From Chitinispirillaceae bacterium (lineage in GTDB: Bacteria; Fibrobacterota; Chitinivibrionia; Chitinivibrionales; Chitinispirillaceae), in contig JAFGIN010000079.1 of assembly GCA_016929595.1 (NCBI GenBank), positions 1 to 64,000 on the forward strand: a DNA stretch of 64,000 bases. Reading direction: 5' to 3'. The notes beneath the pieces are model-generated. The model ran no database searches and was not told where the DNA came from. It saw only the letters and a program-made list of their open reading frames with translations. A program made the position numbers and the translations under genes. Each line of letters begins with the position of its first letter. Within the stretch, counting starts at the first letter, position 1. Shown piece after piece: positions 9,594-19,132 of the stretch.

Positions 9594-10304
9594 ATGGATA
9601 TTACCTTCAAAACTAAAAAAATGGTTGAAAATGGCTTTGTACTCGACGAAAGGGGTACATGGGTACCTCTTGTTGACAAATTAAACATGGAGCGTTTTTT
9701 TATCGAAAGACTCTCATCTGGTGAAGTCCTTTTCAATAAACGCTGGGCACCAATCGGTGAAGTAAAAGCCGCCATCTCTTCAAAAGAAACCTCAACAACG
9801 ACAGAGGAGAATAGTTTAGAACCGGAGAAAAAAGAGCAGGCCCCAGCTCAGGAATCCACAAAATCTACAGACTCTTTTATGTTTAACGATTTTCTCAATG
9901 AGGACCGGGCTGACGGAACAGAATTTGACGAAACCAGCCATTCTGTAACCATTCCTGCACGAGCTGAAAAAGTACATATCGAACCAATGGATGTAAAGGC
10001 CCCATCTGCAGATTCAATCCTGCTCGATCATAGCGAATACGAAACCGTAATGCTCGCTGCCGGTAAAGTTGAAGAACTCGCAAATGTTGATGACAGCATA
10101 ATTACCGTTAAAAAAGCCAGCATGACTCAGAAAATTCCTGCAGTATCTTTCCACGAAAATATCGACGAAATACTTGAATCGATTGAAGAGTTTGATGAAT
10201 GGGAGAAGAATACAAAAAAACGTCAGGCACTCCTCTTCGCTATTGTCAGCGGTATCGCTGCAGTTATCGGTTCATCGGCAATTATAGCACTTCTCATGAT
10301 ATAG
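9594..10304 (+). CDS. Acidic C-terminally anchored membrane protein of unknown function
   Basis: A 236-residue protein with three parts. The N-terminal ~60 residues are a compact domain (GFVLDERGTWVPL...FFIERLSSGEVLFNKRWAPIGEV). A long acidic, Ser/Thr/Glu-rich low-complexity linker follows, then a single C-terminal hydrophobic helix (ALLFAIVSGIAAVIGSSAIIALLMI) ends the protein, a tail-anchor layout. It starts 5 nt after the TPR-protein stop with no clear Shine-Dalgarno, so translation is probably coupled. The two proteins together look like an inner-membrane complex, but the function is unknown. Confidence 0.65.
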   Translation: MDITFKTKKMVENGFVLDERGTWVPLVDKLNMERFFIERLSSGEVLFNKRWAPIGEVKAAISSKETSTTTEENSLEPEKKEQAPAQESTKSTDSFMFNDFLNEDRADGTEFDETSHSVTIPARAEKVHIEPMDVKAPSADSILLDHSEYETVMLAAGKVEELANVDDSIITVKKASMTQKIPAVSFHENIDEILESIEEFDEWEKNTKKRQALLFAIVSGIAAVIGSSAIIALLMI

Positions 10305-10342
10305 CACCATCGCTGTATACTCTGCATTTTTTTATTTCTGTC

Positions 10343-11083
10343 TTAAAAATAATAGAATAATGATTGCAGTTGCCTGAGCATGACACTATCAGCAAGTGGA
10401 TTATCTTTAAAACTGTTTCCGGAATAAAATAGAACTTTCGGTTCTTTTAGATCCAGCAGTGCCATTGACATCGATGATATTCCTTTTTTATGATATACAA
10501 ATGTTCCCATACCAAATCCTGTAGCTGCAATTCCCCCGACCAGTGTAGCAGTAGAAATAATTGTCGTTATTGCTTCAGTTGCTTCCAACATTGAAAGATA
10601 TTCCTCAGAATAATGATACCCGTTCTGTGATATCAACAGAACATATCTGTTGTTTATATTTGAAAATAGTCGGGTTATCTCTTCTCCCAATCTATACTGC
10701 TCTACTTTTTTCAAAAATTTTAGTTCCTGAAACATAGCATTAATACTTGCTCTTTGCTTTGTATCATATTTAACGCTCTGACAAGCGACAAGTGACTGTT
10801 TTTTTGAATAACCAAAATATCTGTGAGCATAACTATCGATAACGGATAAGGCATATTTATTCGCCATTTCAGAGGGTTCAAGCTTCCATTTTGACCATTC
10901 ACCCCCTATCTCATCAATAACTATATGAAAATCTATATCAGCGATACACAGAACTTCTTTTATCTCTTTTTTAATATTCCTGTAATTATCAATTCGAAGA
11001 ATGTTTTTTGTACACAAAACATTCTGACAGATTAAAACACAAACCGAAACATACTTTATAAAAATTTTGCATTTTTTATGCAT
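10343..11083 (-). CDS. Exported or membrane-associated protein of unknown function
   Basis: About 246 residues starting at the ATG at 11083, chosen because AAGAGGTAAAG directly precedes it; an upstream in-frame ATG at 11155 lacks such a site. The N-terminus (MHKKCKIFIKYVSVCVLICQNVLC) is a signal peptide or possible lipoprotein leader. A second hydrophobic glycine-rich stretch (TTIISTATLVGGIAATGFGMGTF) lies at about two-thirds, and the protein ends LRQLQSLFYYF. A segment RYVLLISQNGYHYSEEY could be a ligand-binding strand pair, but I recognise no family. It converges with the preceding membrane-protein operon. Confidence 0.5.
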   Translation of the reverse strand: MHKKCKIFIKYVSVCVLICQNVLCTKNILRIDNYRNIKKEIKEVLCIADIDFHIVIDEIGGEWSKWKLEPSEMANKYALSVIDSYAHRYFGYSKKQSLVACQSVKYDTKQRASINAMFQELKFLKKVEQYRLGEEITRLFSNINNRYVLLISQNGYHYSEEYLSMLEATEAITTIISTATLVGGIAATGFGMGTFVYHKKGISSMSMALLDLKEPKVLFYSGNSFKDNPLADSVMLRQLQSLFYYF

Positions 11084-11223
11084 CTTTACCTCTTGTTGAA
11101 TACACCTTCTTACAATAATCCGCTTCTTTAATTCTATATTGTTAGAATTACACACCGGCCTCCGATCCCGAGCTCAGGATCAATGATCGGGTGATGCTAT
11201 TTTGGTATTCTAACGATGTAGAA

Positions 11224-11997
11224 TTAATGTATACTATCAAATCTCATCTTCCTCATAACAGCCATCCTGACACCGGTTTCATCAACAAACCGTTCTTCGA
11301 TCTCATAGCCGTTTTTCCTGTAAAAGTTCACATTATCGACACTGATCTCAGCTGTAAAAAGCTCAAACTTCGTAACTTCAGGGAACTTGTTCTCGAGAGC
11401 TTCAAGAGCTATAGTCCCGTAACCATTTCTCTGAAAAACCGGCTCTACAATCACTCTCCCTATATAACAAACTCCATCTTTCACCATTGCTCTTGCTGAA
11501 CCGACAATTCTCTTCATACTGACGACTTTTAGATACGCAAATTCTTTAAACTCTTTTCTAAACTGCTCCAGTGTCTGTAACAATGGGATTATCAGATAGT
11601 TAGTGTTATTTTTTTCAGCTTCCTGAACGAATGCTCTTTTTTGCAAAAAGTAGATTTCTTCTATATCGTTATCATCTGCATCCGATACAACAGGACCATT
11701 GTCGTTACTTTTTTCCCAATGTACAATCTCAGAATGAATAAAAAAATTGACAATATTTTTAAATAGCTGTTCTGCAAAATCCGGATCTATATTGTTATCA
11801 AGTGCCCAGGCTCTTCTCTCGGCCATCATTCTTTTCACCCGTTCTGAAGCCTGCACATCACTTTTTGACTTCTTAAATGATGATGCCGCCATTACATATT
11901 CAGAACGTTTTGCGAGCAGGCCAATAATTTGTTTATCAATATAATCAATATTCTTACGGATATCCTCTATGGATTCACACACTGAGGCATCTTTCAT
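11224..11997 (-). CDS. PchB-like chorismate mutase fused to a GNAT acetyltransferase
   Basis: A 257-residue two-domain protein. Residues ~1-95 align well with AroQ-type PchB (chorismate mutase/isochorismate-pyruvate lyase): R14 in DIRKNID, R31 in AKRSEYV, K42 in SSFKK, then 'ERV..MMAERRAWALDN.ID..F.E.LF..I...I'. The family glutamine near position 90 is glutamate (FIHSEIVHW). Residues ~110-257 are a GNAT domain: 'IGRVIVEPVFQRNGYGTIAL' is the acetyl-CoA loop and 'FYRKNGYEI' the usual late motif. The start at 11997 is set by GGGAGG about 6 nt upstream, preferred over the ATG at 12009. The partner for acetylation is unknown. It is divergent from ptsI. Confidence 0.8.
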   Translation of the reverse strand: MKDASVCESIEDIRKNIDYIDKQIIGLLAKRSEYVMAASSFKKSKSDVQASERVKRMMAERRAWALDNNIDPDFAEQLFKNIVNFFIHSEIVHWEKSNDNGPVVSDADDNDIEEIYFLQKRAFVQEAEKNNTNYLIIPLLQTLEQFRKEFKEFAYLKVVSMKRIVGSARAMVKDGVCYIGRVIVEPVFQRNGYGTIALEALENKFPEVTKFELFTAEISVDNVNFYRKNGYEIEERFVDETGVRMAVMRKMRFDSIH

Positions 11998-12126
11998 GTA
12001 TCCTCCCATTTTGCAAAATGACTAATCTTTTTAAACGTTTCTTTTCAATTCAAAATAATTTACCCGTTCGTATCCCGTAGTTTCTATAAAGGGTTGAGTC
12101 TACACCCATATTCAGGAATTCCGGCT

Positions 12127-13866
12127 ATGTATCACTCTGAAAACAGGCCAAAACATTTTACCCTTACGGGTACACCAATTTCAGCCGGAATCGCTGTGGG
12201 GAAAGTGTACCTTTTCAGACAAATTGATCTTGAATCTTTGAAAAATAATTCATTTCCCATTGAAGATGTGATCGTTGAACTCGACAGACTCAGTAACTCA
12301 ATAAAAAAAAGTAAAGAACAACTCGCAAGCCTTCAAAGATCTGGTGCCGAACGGCACAAAAATGATGTAGCAGATATTTTTGCATCACATATTCAGCTTC
12401 TTGAAGACGAAACCTTTCTTGAAAATATCAGGGAAGGTATAAAAATTGAGAGGCTTAATGTTGAACATGTTATTTCCGTTAGAATTGATGATATTGAAAA
12501 GAGTTTCCAGGCGATAAGCAATGAGACTGTTCGAACACGGCTTTTTGATGTGCAGGATGTGTATCATCGTCTTTTACGAAACCTTCTTGAAATTGAACAT
12601 GTAAGAGTTTCTCCCCTTATCAGAAGTTCAGCCCCACCTATCCTTGTTTCTCAACATCTATTGCCTTCAGACATAGCACTGCTTGAATTCAGAGACATTT
12701 CCGGCATTATCATCGAAGAAGCATCAGCGCTCTCTCATATAGCCATCATCTCCCGTTCTTTTGAAATTCCTGCAATAATCAATATTCCAGACATCACCCT
12801 CATCCTGCATCAGGACACCACTATTATCCTTGATTGTAATGAGGGAAAGATCATAGTAAATCCCAGTAGTTCAGAAATTATTCAGTATACAAAAAAGATG
12901 CAGGCTCATTCGAAGCCTGAGCGTTTTCCACATGAATCCTCAACCTCACGGTGTATGACTCGTGATGGTGTGCGTATTTTCCTTGAGAGTAACGCAGGAA
13001 GTGTCGTTGATGTCGCGAAAGCATTTGACAGTGGTGCCGAAGGTATAGGACTGCTGCGCTCTGAATTTTTCTATTTAGGAAAGAGTGAACTTCCATCGAG
13101 TACTGAGGAGCTGCTCTTCTATAAAGAGATCTTCAAACTCGCTGAAGGACGACCGGTAACTATCCGTTTAGCAGACATTGGAGCTGATAAAACGCCCTTA
13201 TTTCTAAGCTTTCCGCAAGAAGAAAATCCTCAACTGGGTATCAGAGGGATTCGTTACCTTCTTCATAACAGAGACCTTCTTATCACACACCTTTCCCGCA
13301 TCCTTCGTGCTTCACGGTTTGGTATCGTTAACGTTTTAGTTCCTTTTATCTCAATACCCAAAGAATTTAACAGCATACGAAGTATCATAAATTCCATTAT
13401 TGTTGATGAGCATCTCGATTTTTCGCGTGTTCGCGTTGGAATGATGATTGAAACACCCTCAGCTATGATGACCATACGTCAGTTCAGAAACGTCGATTTT
13501 TTCAGTATCGGCACCAATGATCTGACACAATTTCTTTTTGCCGCAGACAGAGAGAACACCCACCTTGACACATATAGAGAAGCCTCACTTCCGCTGATTG
13601 TTTATTGTATTAAAAATTTAGTCGTTCAATGCAGCTCTTTAAATATAGATATTACAGTCTGTGGTGAAATTGCAGCTGTTCCGGAAGCAGTACCCTTACT
13701 TATTGGAGCTGGAATACGGGCTCTATCTGTTCAACCATCAATGATTCAAAAAGTTAAAAAAATTATAGAGTCAAAAACTATAGATCAGGTTACCAAGGAA
13801 ACAAACGACTATTTGAATCAGTTTAATTTTTTTCAGGATGACAGTAGTAGAAATCGATTATTCTGA
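12127..13866 (+). CDS. ptsI: Phosphoenolpyruvate-protein phosphotransferase (PTS enzyme I)
   Basis: A 579-residue enzyme I, which takes phosphate from PEP and passes it to HPr. The N-terminal half carries the phospho-histidine in ASALSHIAIISR (H204); the usual GG(R/K)TSH lead-in is degenerate (EEASALSH). The PEP-binding TIM-barrel half is canonical: EGIGLLRSEFFYL, IRLADIGADKTP, SIGTNDLTQFLFAADR, and CGEIAA where CGEMAGD is usual. The ATG at 12127 has AGGA about 9 nt upstream; an in-frame TTG at 12094 is an alternative. No HPr or EII gene lies in the window, so the role (sugar uptake or regulatory PTS) is open. A strong terminator follows. Confidence 0.9.
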   Translation: MYHSENRPKHFTLTGTPISAGIAVGKVYLFRQIDLESLKNNSFPIEDVIVELDRLSNSIKKSKEQLASLQRSGAERHKNDVADIFASHIQLLEDETFLENIREGIKIERLNVEHVISVRIDDIEKSFQAISNETVRTRLFDVQDVYHRLLRNLLEIEHVRVSPLIRSSAPPILVSQHLLPSDIALLEFRDISGIIIEEASALSHIAIISRSFEIPAIINIPDITLILHQDTTIILDCNEGKIIVNPSSSEIIQYTKKMQAHSKPERFPHESSTSRCMTRDGVRIFLESNAGSVVDVAKAFDSGAEGIGLLRSEFFYLGKSELPSSTEELLFYKEIFKLAEGRPVTIRLADIGADKTPLFLSFPQEENPQLGIRGIRYLLHNRDLLITHLSRILRASRFGIVNVLVPFISIPKEFNSIRSIINSIIVDEHLDFSRVRVGMMIETPSAMMTIRQFRNVDFFSIGTNDLTQFLFAADRENTHLDTYREASLPLIVYCIKNLVVQCSSLNIDITVCGEIAAVPEAVPLLIGAGIRALSVQPSMIQKVKKIIESKTIDQVTKETNDYLNQFNFFQDDSSRNRLF

Positions 13867-13953
13867 AATAATAACGTCACCCTTCTCCATCAATTCGGAA
13901 TCAGAATGAGTGAAAAACGAAATTTTTGTAGTATTCAAAAAAAATTCCACTAT

Positions 13954-13988
13954 AAAAAAAAAGGCGCATTTAAAGCGCCTTTTTTTTT
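13954..13988. terminator. Bidirectional intrinsic terminator
   Basis: The hairpin AGGCGC-ATTTAAA-GCGCCT is flanked by nine A on the left and nine T on the right, so it works as an intrinsic terminator on both strands. It sits between the convergent ptsI (plus) and the large beta-helix gene (minus). Confidence 0.92.
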
Positions 13989-14010
13989 ATCCGCTAAAGA
14001 CACTTTATTT

Positions 14011-17000
14011 CTAACGTTTAATGTTCTTAACAGCTATCATCCGGGTCTTCTCTTTTGTAACTGTTTTAGCAACCTTGTCTATTGCTTCGATATACAGTGC
14101 ATAGCTTCCCGTACCTACAAGTCTACCCTTCAAATTTGTTCCATTCCACCCGATTTCAACCTTTTCATCTGAAGTAAGATTCTTTTCGTTTTTATGAACG
14201 CAGTTACCTAAATTATCCAGGATAATAATCTTGACAACCATATCAACTTTTTTATCTTTGGTTGTATTTGGTTGAATGAAAATCCTGATGCTGTTTTCTC
14301 CATTAATTTCTAATGGAGAAGGACCAACATTGAAGGACAAATTTACAGGCTGCTCTTTAACCTTTAAAAATGCTTTACGGTTGGCCGGATTTTTCTGAAC
14401 ATTTTCAACATTATCCGAAAAAGAGCTACTGCCATTTTCAACATTAATAATCACTCGATCACCACTTATCGCACCTGCAACATCTACAGTAAGCATCTCA
14501 GGACTATGTTTGATAACTTTGAACTCACACTGTGCATCCTTCTGGCTCATCTTTTCAAGAACCATTTTGTACTCCTGTCCACTACCGGTGTAGAATACAA
14601 ATGGGGGAAATGCCTCAAGTTCCCGATTTAGTAAATTTTCCGAGAATTTTACACGCAATGTATCAAAAGCTTGAGTTCGGTCTTCAAGCAACCGTCCCTG
14701 GTAATACCAAACAGTATCCAGAATTACAGGTGCCGCACTGTCTGCAACACGGTTTTTTACCGGCTCCAGATAGCGTTTATTCTCGATTCTAATAACCATT
14801 GAAACACTGGTTTTATTTTTCGCAACATCTGATAACTTATCGGAAAGATAGATTCCAACATTTTGACTGTCATTCCCGGTATAGGAGGCTGCATCACTGG
14901 CTATGCTTATCGGATTTTCATTGTCTCCTATCAGCACTCCATATTCCTGTTCGCCAAGCTTCACCCTTTTATTAAAAGTTAAAGCGACTGAATCAATCAA
15001 GCCATCAGCGTTTTTATCGTAATAAGCGGCGAAGTTAATTGATGGTGGAATTTCCTGAATAAATAATTCAACAGGCCGGTTATCTTTATGAGCAAAATTT
15101 CCTTCTCCGTCCACAACTATTGATTCACCGGATTCATCGACAAAGATTTTCATAAAATCACCCTCTTTGGGGCTGGTTTCCTCGCCTTTGTTTTCGATTA
15201 CGATTTTAAATGTATTGTTACCCATTGGTAATATTGTGTCCACATCAAGCTTGACGCCATCTCCCTTTGTTAAAAGGAATGCTTCACCTGAAATTTTACC
15301 ACCCTGTACATGTTCAGTGAACTCAACAACGAGAGTATCATTGAGACCTTGCTGCAAACGTTCAATAAGGATAGCTTTCTTGATCAACGGTCCGACTTTA
15401 TCGGAAATTTTAATATCGGCTACTATCTGATCAACTAAAGCTGGATTTTTCCAGTAAGACTTGCCAAGATCCTGCACATCACTGGCAGTTATTTCCTCAG
15501 GGAAAGGCTCCGGCAAAGTAACAATAAGATGAGTTGCATCATCGGCATCAATTTGCATATTGGCTTTTAGCACTACTTTCCGTGTGTCAGATTTTGTCGG
15601 CCAGAAAAGTTCCATAGAATCGGGAATCTCTGCATCCTTCAGTTCCTTCAAATAATAAATATCAAGCCGATCAACCGCTCCATTGCCATTGTTTGCGCTA
15701 TATTCGGCTTTCTTGATTGTCGCAACACACGAAGAGAAATTAATTCCTGAACGCATTTTCATCTGAACTTTTGGTACAGAACCTGGTGCATCTGAAATTG
15801 TAATCGCAGCATCACGTATTGATGAACCAGCACCAACAGTCTGTATGTATATCTTTCCAATTCCATTGGTAAGCTTGCTCTGCGTAATTTTGGCCGTATC
15901 GCTCTCTGAATCGGTCGCATAAGCTGCTAACTGAGGTGAATTGAATTCTATTAAAAACGTGTTGTTGACATCTTTCAAAGTGTCAAAATTGTTGGTGGTA
16001 GCCCGAATCTGAACAGGTACTCTCGTACCGGAGCAGGTAATTTCAGGTATTATGGTTGAAGGATTATACAGCGAGGTATCACCGTAATAAATACCATAGC
16101 GGTTTCTCGGTTTTCCAATAACCAGTTTTGAATTGTCTTTAAAGCTATTTACTTCGAGCGTTCCGACAATGGGAATGGAATCCCCCAGCTCGGCATCATC
16201 GGAGGCGTTCATTTTATTGACAGCAACACCATTGGTATCTGATTCAACTGCACCTTTATTTTCAAAATCACCTGTTCCCGGCCTTGAACTCTCGAACAAT
16301 ACATTAGCTTTAGTATTAACCTTATTATCGTATTTATCATATACCTGAATCGTGACATCATAGGGAGTACCCTGGTAAATATGTGCCCAGCTGCCTGATG
16401 GCGGATCCTGGAACAGGATTTTTGCTGGCGGTCCCGGATTGATACTTATCTGAGCGGATGTACCCATGATTGCACGACCAGACTCAGTTGCAGCTGGTAG
16501 GTAAATACCATTCACCGTAATGATATCCCACCTCTGATCGGGAATTTTCGTGAACATAACCGGTATTGCAAGCCCTGTCAGAGGCACAGAGGTTATAACG
16601 ATATCTTTCCCATCAGGATCAAGTAGCGGATAGGGAGAAACCATACTTAATTCAGTTTCCTTCACTTCACCACTTTTCAGAGCAGCACCCTTTACATCAA
16701 GAGGTATAATCTGAAGTCTGTAAGGTTCACCGACCTGTACTTTAGTCAGTTCTGTTGACGGACTCATATCTCCAGTTGGCGGATACAATTTTACACTAAA
16801 TATATTCTGGAGCTTACGATAAGGTAAAAATCCGACAGCACTCGAAACAGTCTGACCATTTGAACCTTTACCTTCAACAACAATCTCGAAGAATGCATAC
16901 TCACCGGTCTGTTGAACTGAAAATGTCAAATTGTTCAAACCAATCTTCAATGGAGTTGTTGGAGCTTTTACTTCCACAACTGTACCCGGTTTAGTGACAT

Positions 17001-18765
17001 CAAGTACTGTACCCTTATTTGCATTATTTCCCCATGCCGTTGTATCGCGGGGAAGGTCCTTAAGCCAGCGGATATATTTTATAACCGGATCAGTAATAGT
17101 CCCTGATTGAGTGGACAGATTAAAACTGACAGTAGCAGTACCACTATTTATAATTACGGGCTTGGTAGGTTTGATAAATATCAGATCTTTTTTGGTTTGT
17201 ACTGGTGAAAATGGAATCGCGCCTATATCTGCAATGCTGCCGTCATCATCCCGAATACCAGCATCTTCCCATCCTTTATCAACAATAAACTTAGTCATTA
17301 CTGAATCATCCCAATCGGGAACAAGGAAGTCTGCACTTTTTGGATCGGTAGATTTGAACTTCACCTCAAGCCATCTGTTTTCAGCACCCCTTGGAAAAGG
17401 TTTTGTTTGTGCACCCAAAATTAGTGCCCCGGGTTGAACAGTCCATTCCACATTAATTGTTTTGTAAACAGTATCATAGGAAAGTGGAATAGCAAGAACT
17501 ACTCTTTCCCCCTCTTTTTCAACATTCTCGAGACCATTATAGATTACTACCCGATCAACACCAGTTACAACTTTCCTGACCTCTACATTTTTGTTGAGCG
17601 CAGTATCCTGTTCGTTAGCCTGGTAGTCCTGACTTCTTGTTGAAGGCTTTTCCTGCATGGCAGCGTACAAATTGTGCTTTGTTCTGTTCATGAGTGCTAT
17701 ATCCAGAGCGAACATGAATGGATTGTCAAAGCCGGTTATATCCTTCCACATTGTTATTGGTCCACCAAAAATATTATTGAACATAAGATGTGAAGCACCT
17801 GCCTGCCACTGCCCGCCGACATTCATTGTATTGTGCCAGAAAGTATTGTTGTAAATGGCAGTTGGCGAGAGAGCAACATCCTTGAACATAATCGCACCGC
17901 CGCACTGATGTGGGCCTTCAGTACCCATTCCCTTCACTGCTGTTGCAATTGCATTTGTCTGATGATGATTCAGGTAAAAGAGATTGTACCTGATAACCGA
18001 CCCAAGATCCCAGGCCGACTCAAAAAACATGCCAAAAGAGTTGTTGTGAATTCTGTTATTCTCAAATACGTGATTACCAGTTTTTCCGAAACCTGAAAGT
18101 GGTACAATGTTCTGCCGTGCAATATCTGAAGGGTTTGGACTGGCAAAAATACCACGGATATTTCTATCTTTTATGTTAATTCCAAAATAAGCATTCTGCA
18201 CATCACAATTTCTTATCGTAATATCACCAGCAATCCACAAGTCGATTGCAGCATTTCCATGAAACAGGTCGTACATTGGCGCACCACAGTTAGGACCGCC
18301 CCACACACTTTTATTGAAAAAAGGATAAGCCCCTCCTCCGTCAACAATAATACCATCAATGATAACACTCCGTGCTCTTAGAACACGTAGAGCTCCACAT
18401 TGATCAAAATAGGTCCCTGCTTTTTCAAATTCGGCAGACTTGGCTTCATCCTGTGCATCAGCGCAGGTTTTCGGGTTTACTGCCAGCTTATCCTGCCACT
18501 TGATTGTAGGCCGGGTTTTCGATGTGGGATTCTCAGATCTCAGTACCAGCCCACTTTTTGTACTGTCGATGGTGACCTGTTCCGCATACACCTCTTCATC
18601 CATAATAGTTACGGAGTCGCCAGGCTTTGCAGCATTAATAGCATCCATGATTTTGGTATAGGGACCTTCAGCCTGGGAAACACGTAAATTTGCGGCATTG
18701 ATCGAGCATGCTGCTATAAACAGTAATAAGGCAGCAATCACTTTTCCGTTTTTGATCGAAATCAT
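14011..18765 (-). CDS. Giant secreted beta-helix/Ig-like surface protein, copy A
   Basis: A 1584-residue exported protein (signal peptide 1-24, cleavage near SINAANL). Residues ~25-500 are a right-handed parallel beta-helix with pectate-lyase-like rungs (VIIDGIIVDGGG, ITIRNCDVQNAYFGI, NHVFENNRIHNNSFGMFF, AIYNNTFWHN), ending at a DDDGSIADIGAIPF motif. The middle is a string of Ig/invasin-like strands (VTIQVYDKYDNKVNTKANVLF) and cadherin/'SWIM'-like segments (LIDSVALTFNKRV). The last ~70 residues are a FlgD-type Ig domain (VKIIILDNLGNCV... IGWNGTN) that is common at the ends of secreted Fibrobacterota proteins. AAAGGAGAG lies 8 nt before the ATG. No lyase catalytic set was identified, so adhesion or substrate binding is as likely as catalysis. 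Confidence 0.8.
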   Translation of the reverse strand: MISIKNGKVIAALLLFIAACSINAANLRVSQAEGPYTKIMDAINAAKPGDSVTIMDEEVYAEQVTIDSTKSGLVLRSENPTSKTRPTIKWQDKLAVNPKTCADAQDEAKSAEFEKAGTYFDQCGALRVLRARSVIIDGIIVDGGGAYPFFNKSVWGGPNCGAPMYDLFHGNAAIDLWIAGDITIRNCDVQNAYFGINIKDRNIRGIFASPNPSDIARQNIVPLSGFGKTGNHVFENNRIHNNSFGMFFESAWDLGSVIRYNLFYLNHHQTNAIATAVKGMGTEGPHQCGGAIMFKDVALSPTAIYNNTFWHNTMNVGGQWQAGASHLMFNNIFGGPITMWKDITGFDNPFMFALDIALMNRTKHNLYAAMQEKPSTRSQDYQANEQDTALNKNVEVRKVVTGVDRVVIYNGLENVEKEGERVVLAIPLSYDTVYKTINVEWTVQPGALILGAQTKPFPRGAENRWLEVKFKSTDPKSADFLVPDWDDSVMTKFIVDKGWEDAGIRDDDGSIADIGAIPFSPVQTKKDLIFIKPTKPVIINSGTATVSFNLSTQSGTITDPVIKYIRWLKDLPRDTTAWGNNANKGTVLDVTKPGTVVEVKAPTTPLKIGLNNLTFSVQQTGEYAFFEIVVEGKGSNGQTVSSAVGFLPYRKLQNIFSVKLYPPTGDMSPSTELTKVQVGEPYRLQIIPLDVKGAALKSGEVKETELSMVSPYPLLDPDGKDIVITSVPLTGLAIPVMFTKIPDQRWDIITVNGIYLPAATESGRAIMGTSAQISINPGPPAKILFQDPPSGSWAHIYQGTPYDVTIQVYDKYDNKVNTKANVLFESSRPGTGDFENKGAVESDTNGVAVNKMNASDDAELGDSIPIVGTLEVNSFKDNSKLVIGKPRNRYGIYYGDTSLYNPSTIIPEITCSGTRVPVQIRATTNNFDTLKDVNNTFLIEFNSPQLAAYATDSESDTAKITQSKLTNGIGKIYIQTVGAGSSIRDAAITISDAPGSVPKVQMKMRSGINFSSCVATIKKAEYSANNGNGAVDRLDIYYLKELKDAEIPDSMELFWPTKSDTRKVVLKANMQIDADDATHLIVTLPEPFPEEITASDVQDLGKSYWKNPALVDQIVADIKISDKVGPLIKKAILIERLQQGLNDTLVVEFTEHVQGGKISGEAFLLTKGDGVKLDVDTILPMGNNTFKIVIENKGEETSPKEGDFMKIFVDESGESIVVDGEGNFAHKDNRPVELFIQEIPPSINFAAYYDKNADGLIDSVALTFNKRVKLGEQEYGVLIGDNENPISIASDAASYTGNDSQNVGIYLSDKLSDVAKNKTSVSMVIRIENKRYLEPVKNRVADSAAPVILDTVWYYQGRLLEDRTQAFDTLRVKFSENLLNRELEAFPPFVFYTGSGQEYKMVLEKMSQKDAQCEFKVIKHSPEMLTVDVAGAISGDRVIINVENGSSSFSDNVENVQKNPANRKAFLKVKEQPVNLSFNVGPSPLEINGENSIRIFIQPNTTKDKKVDMVVKIIILDNLGNCVHKNEKNLTSDEKVEIGWNGTNLKGRLVGTGSYALYIEAIDKVAKTVTKEKTRMIAVKNIKR

Positions 18766-19132
18766 ACGGATTCTCTCCTTTAATTGTTCCAGATTTTTAG
18801 TACCGTATTGGGTAATTAATTATTAAATATTAGTGGCCCGGTATTTTTAAACGTTCATGATTAGTGTATTCCATCTGGATACGCACCAAAGTGAATCACA
18901 AAAATCAATTTAAGCGCTTTAAAAACCCCTGAACCTGTTGCTATAGAACTACAAATATAATGATTTGAAATTGGAATTGCTTTTAATTTTTTTTAAAAAA
19001 TTGAGCTGGTAAGAATACAATATAGATTACAGACTCTATAAAATCGTATGTATCGTAAAAAAGGACCCTGCCTGAAACGCTCTCTCCCGAATAACAGGAC
19101 AAAGAAATCTTCTGGCAAGGTTTTAACAATTG
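18766..19132. other. Intergenic spacer between the two giant paralogs
   Basis: A 367-nt AT-rich stretch without a supported gene. It contains the ribosome-binding site of copy A (AAAGGAGAG) and long A/T tracts near 18981-19003. I see no GC-rich terminator hairpin after copy B, so read-through from copy B into copy A is possible. Confidence 0.4.
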
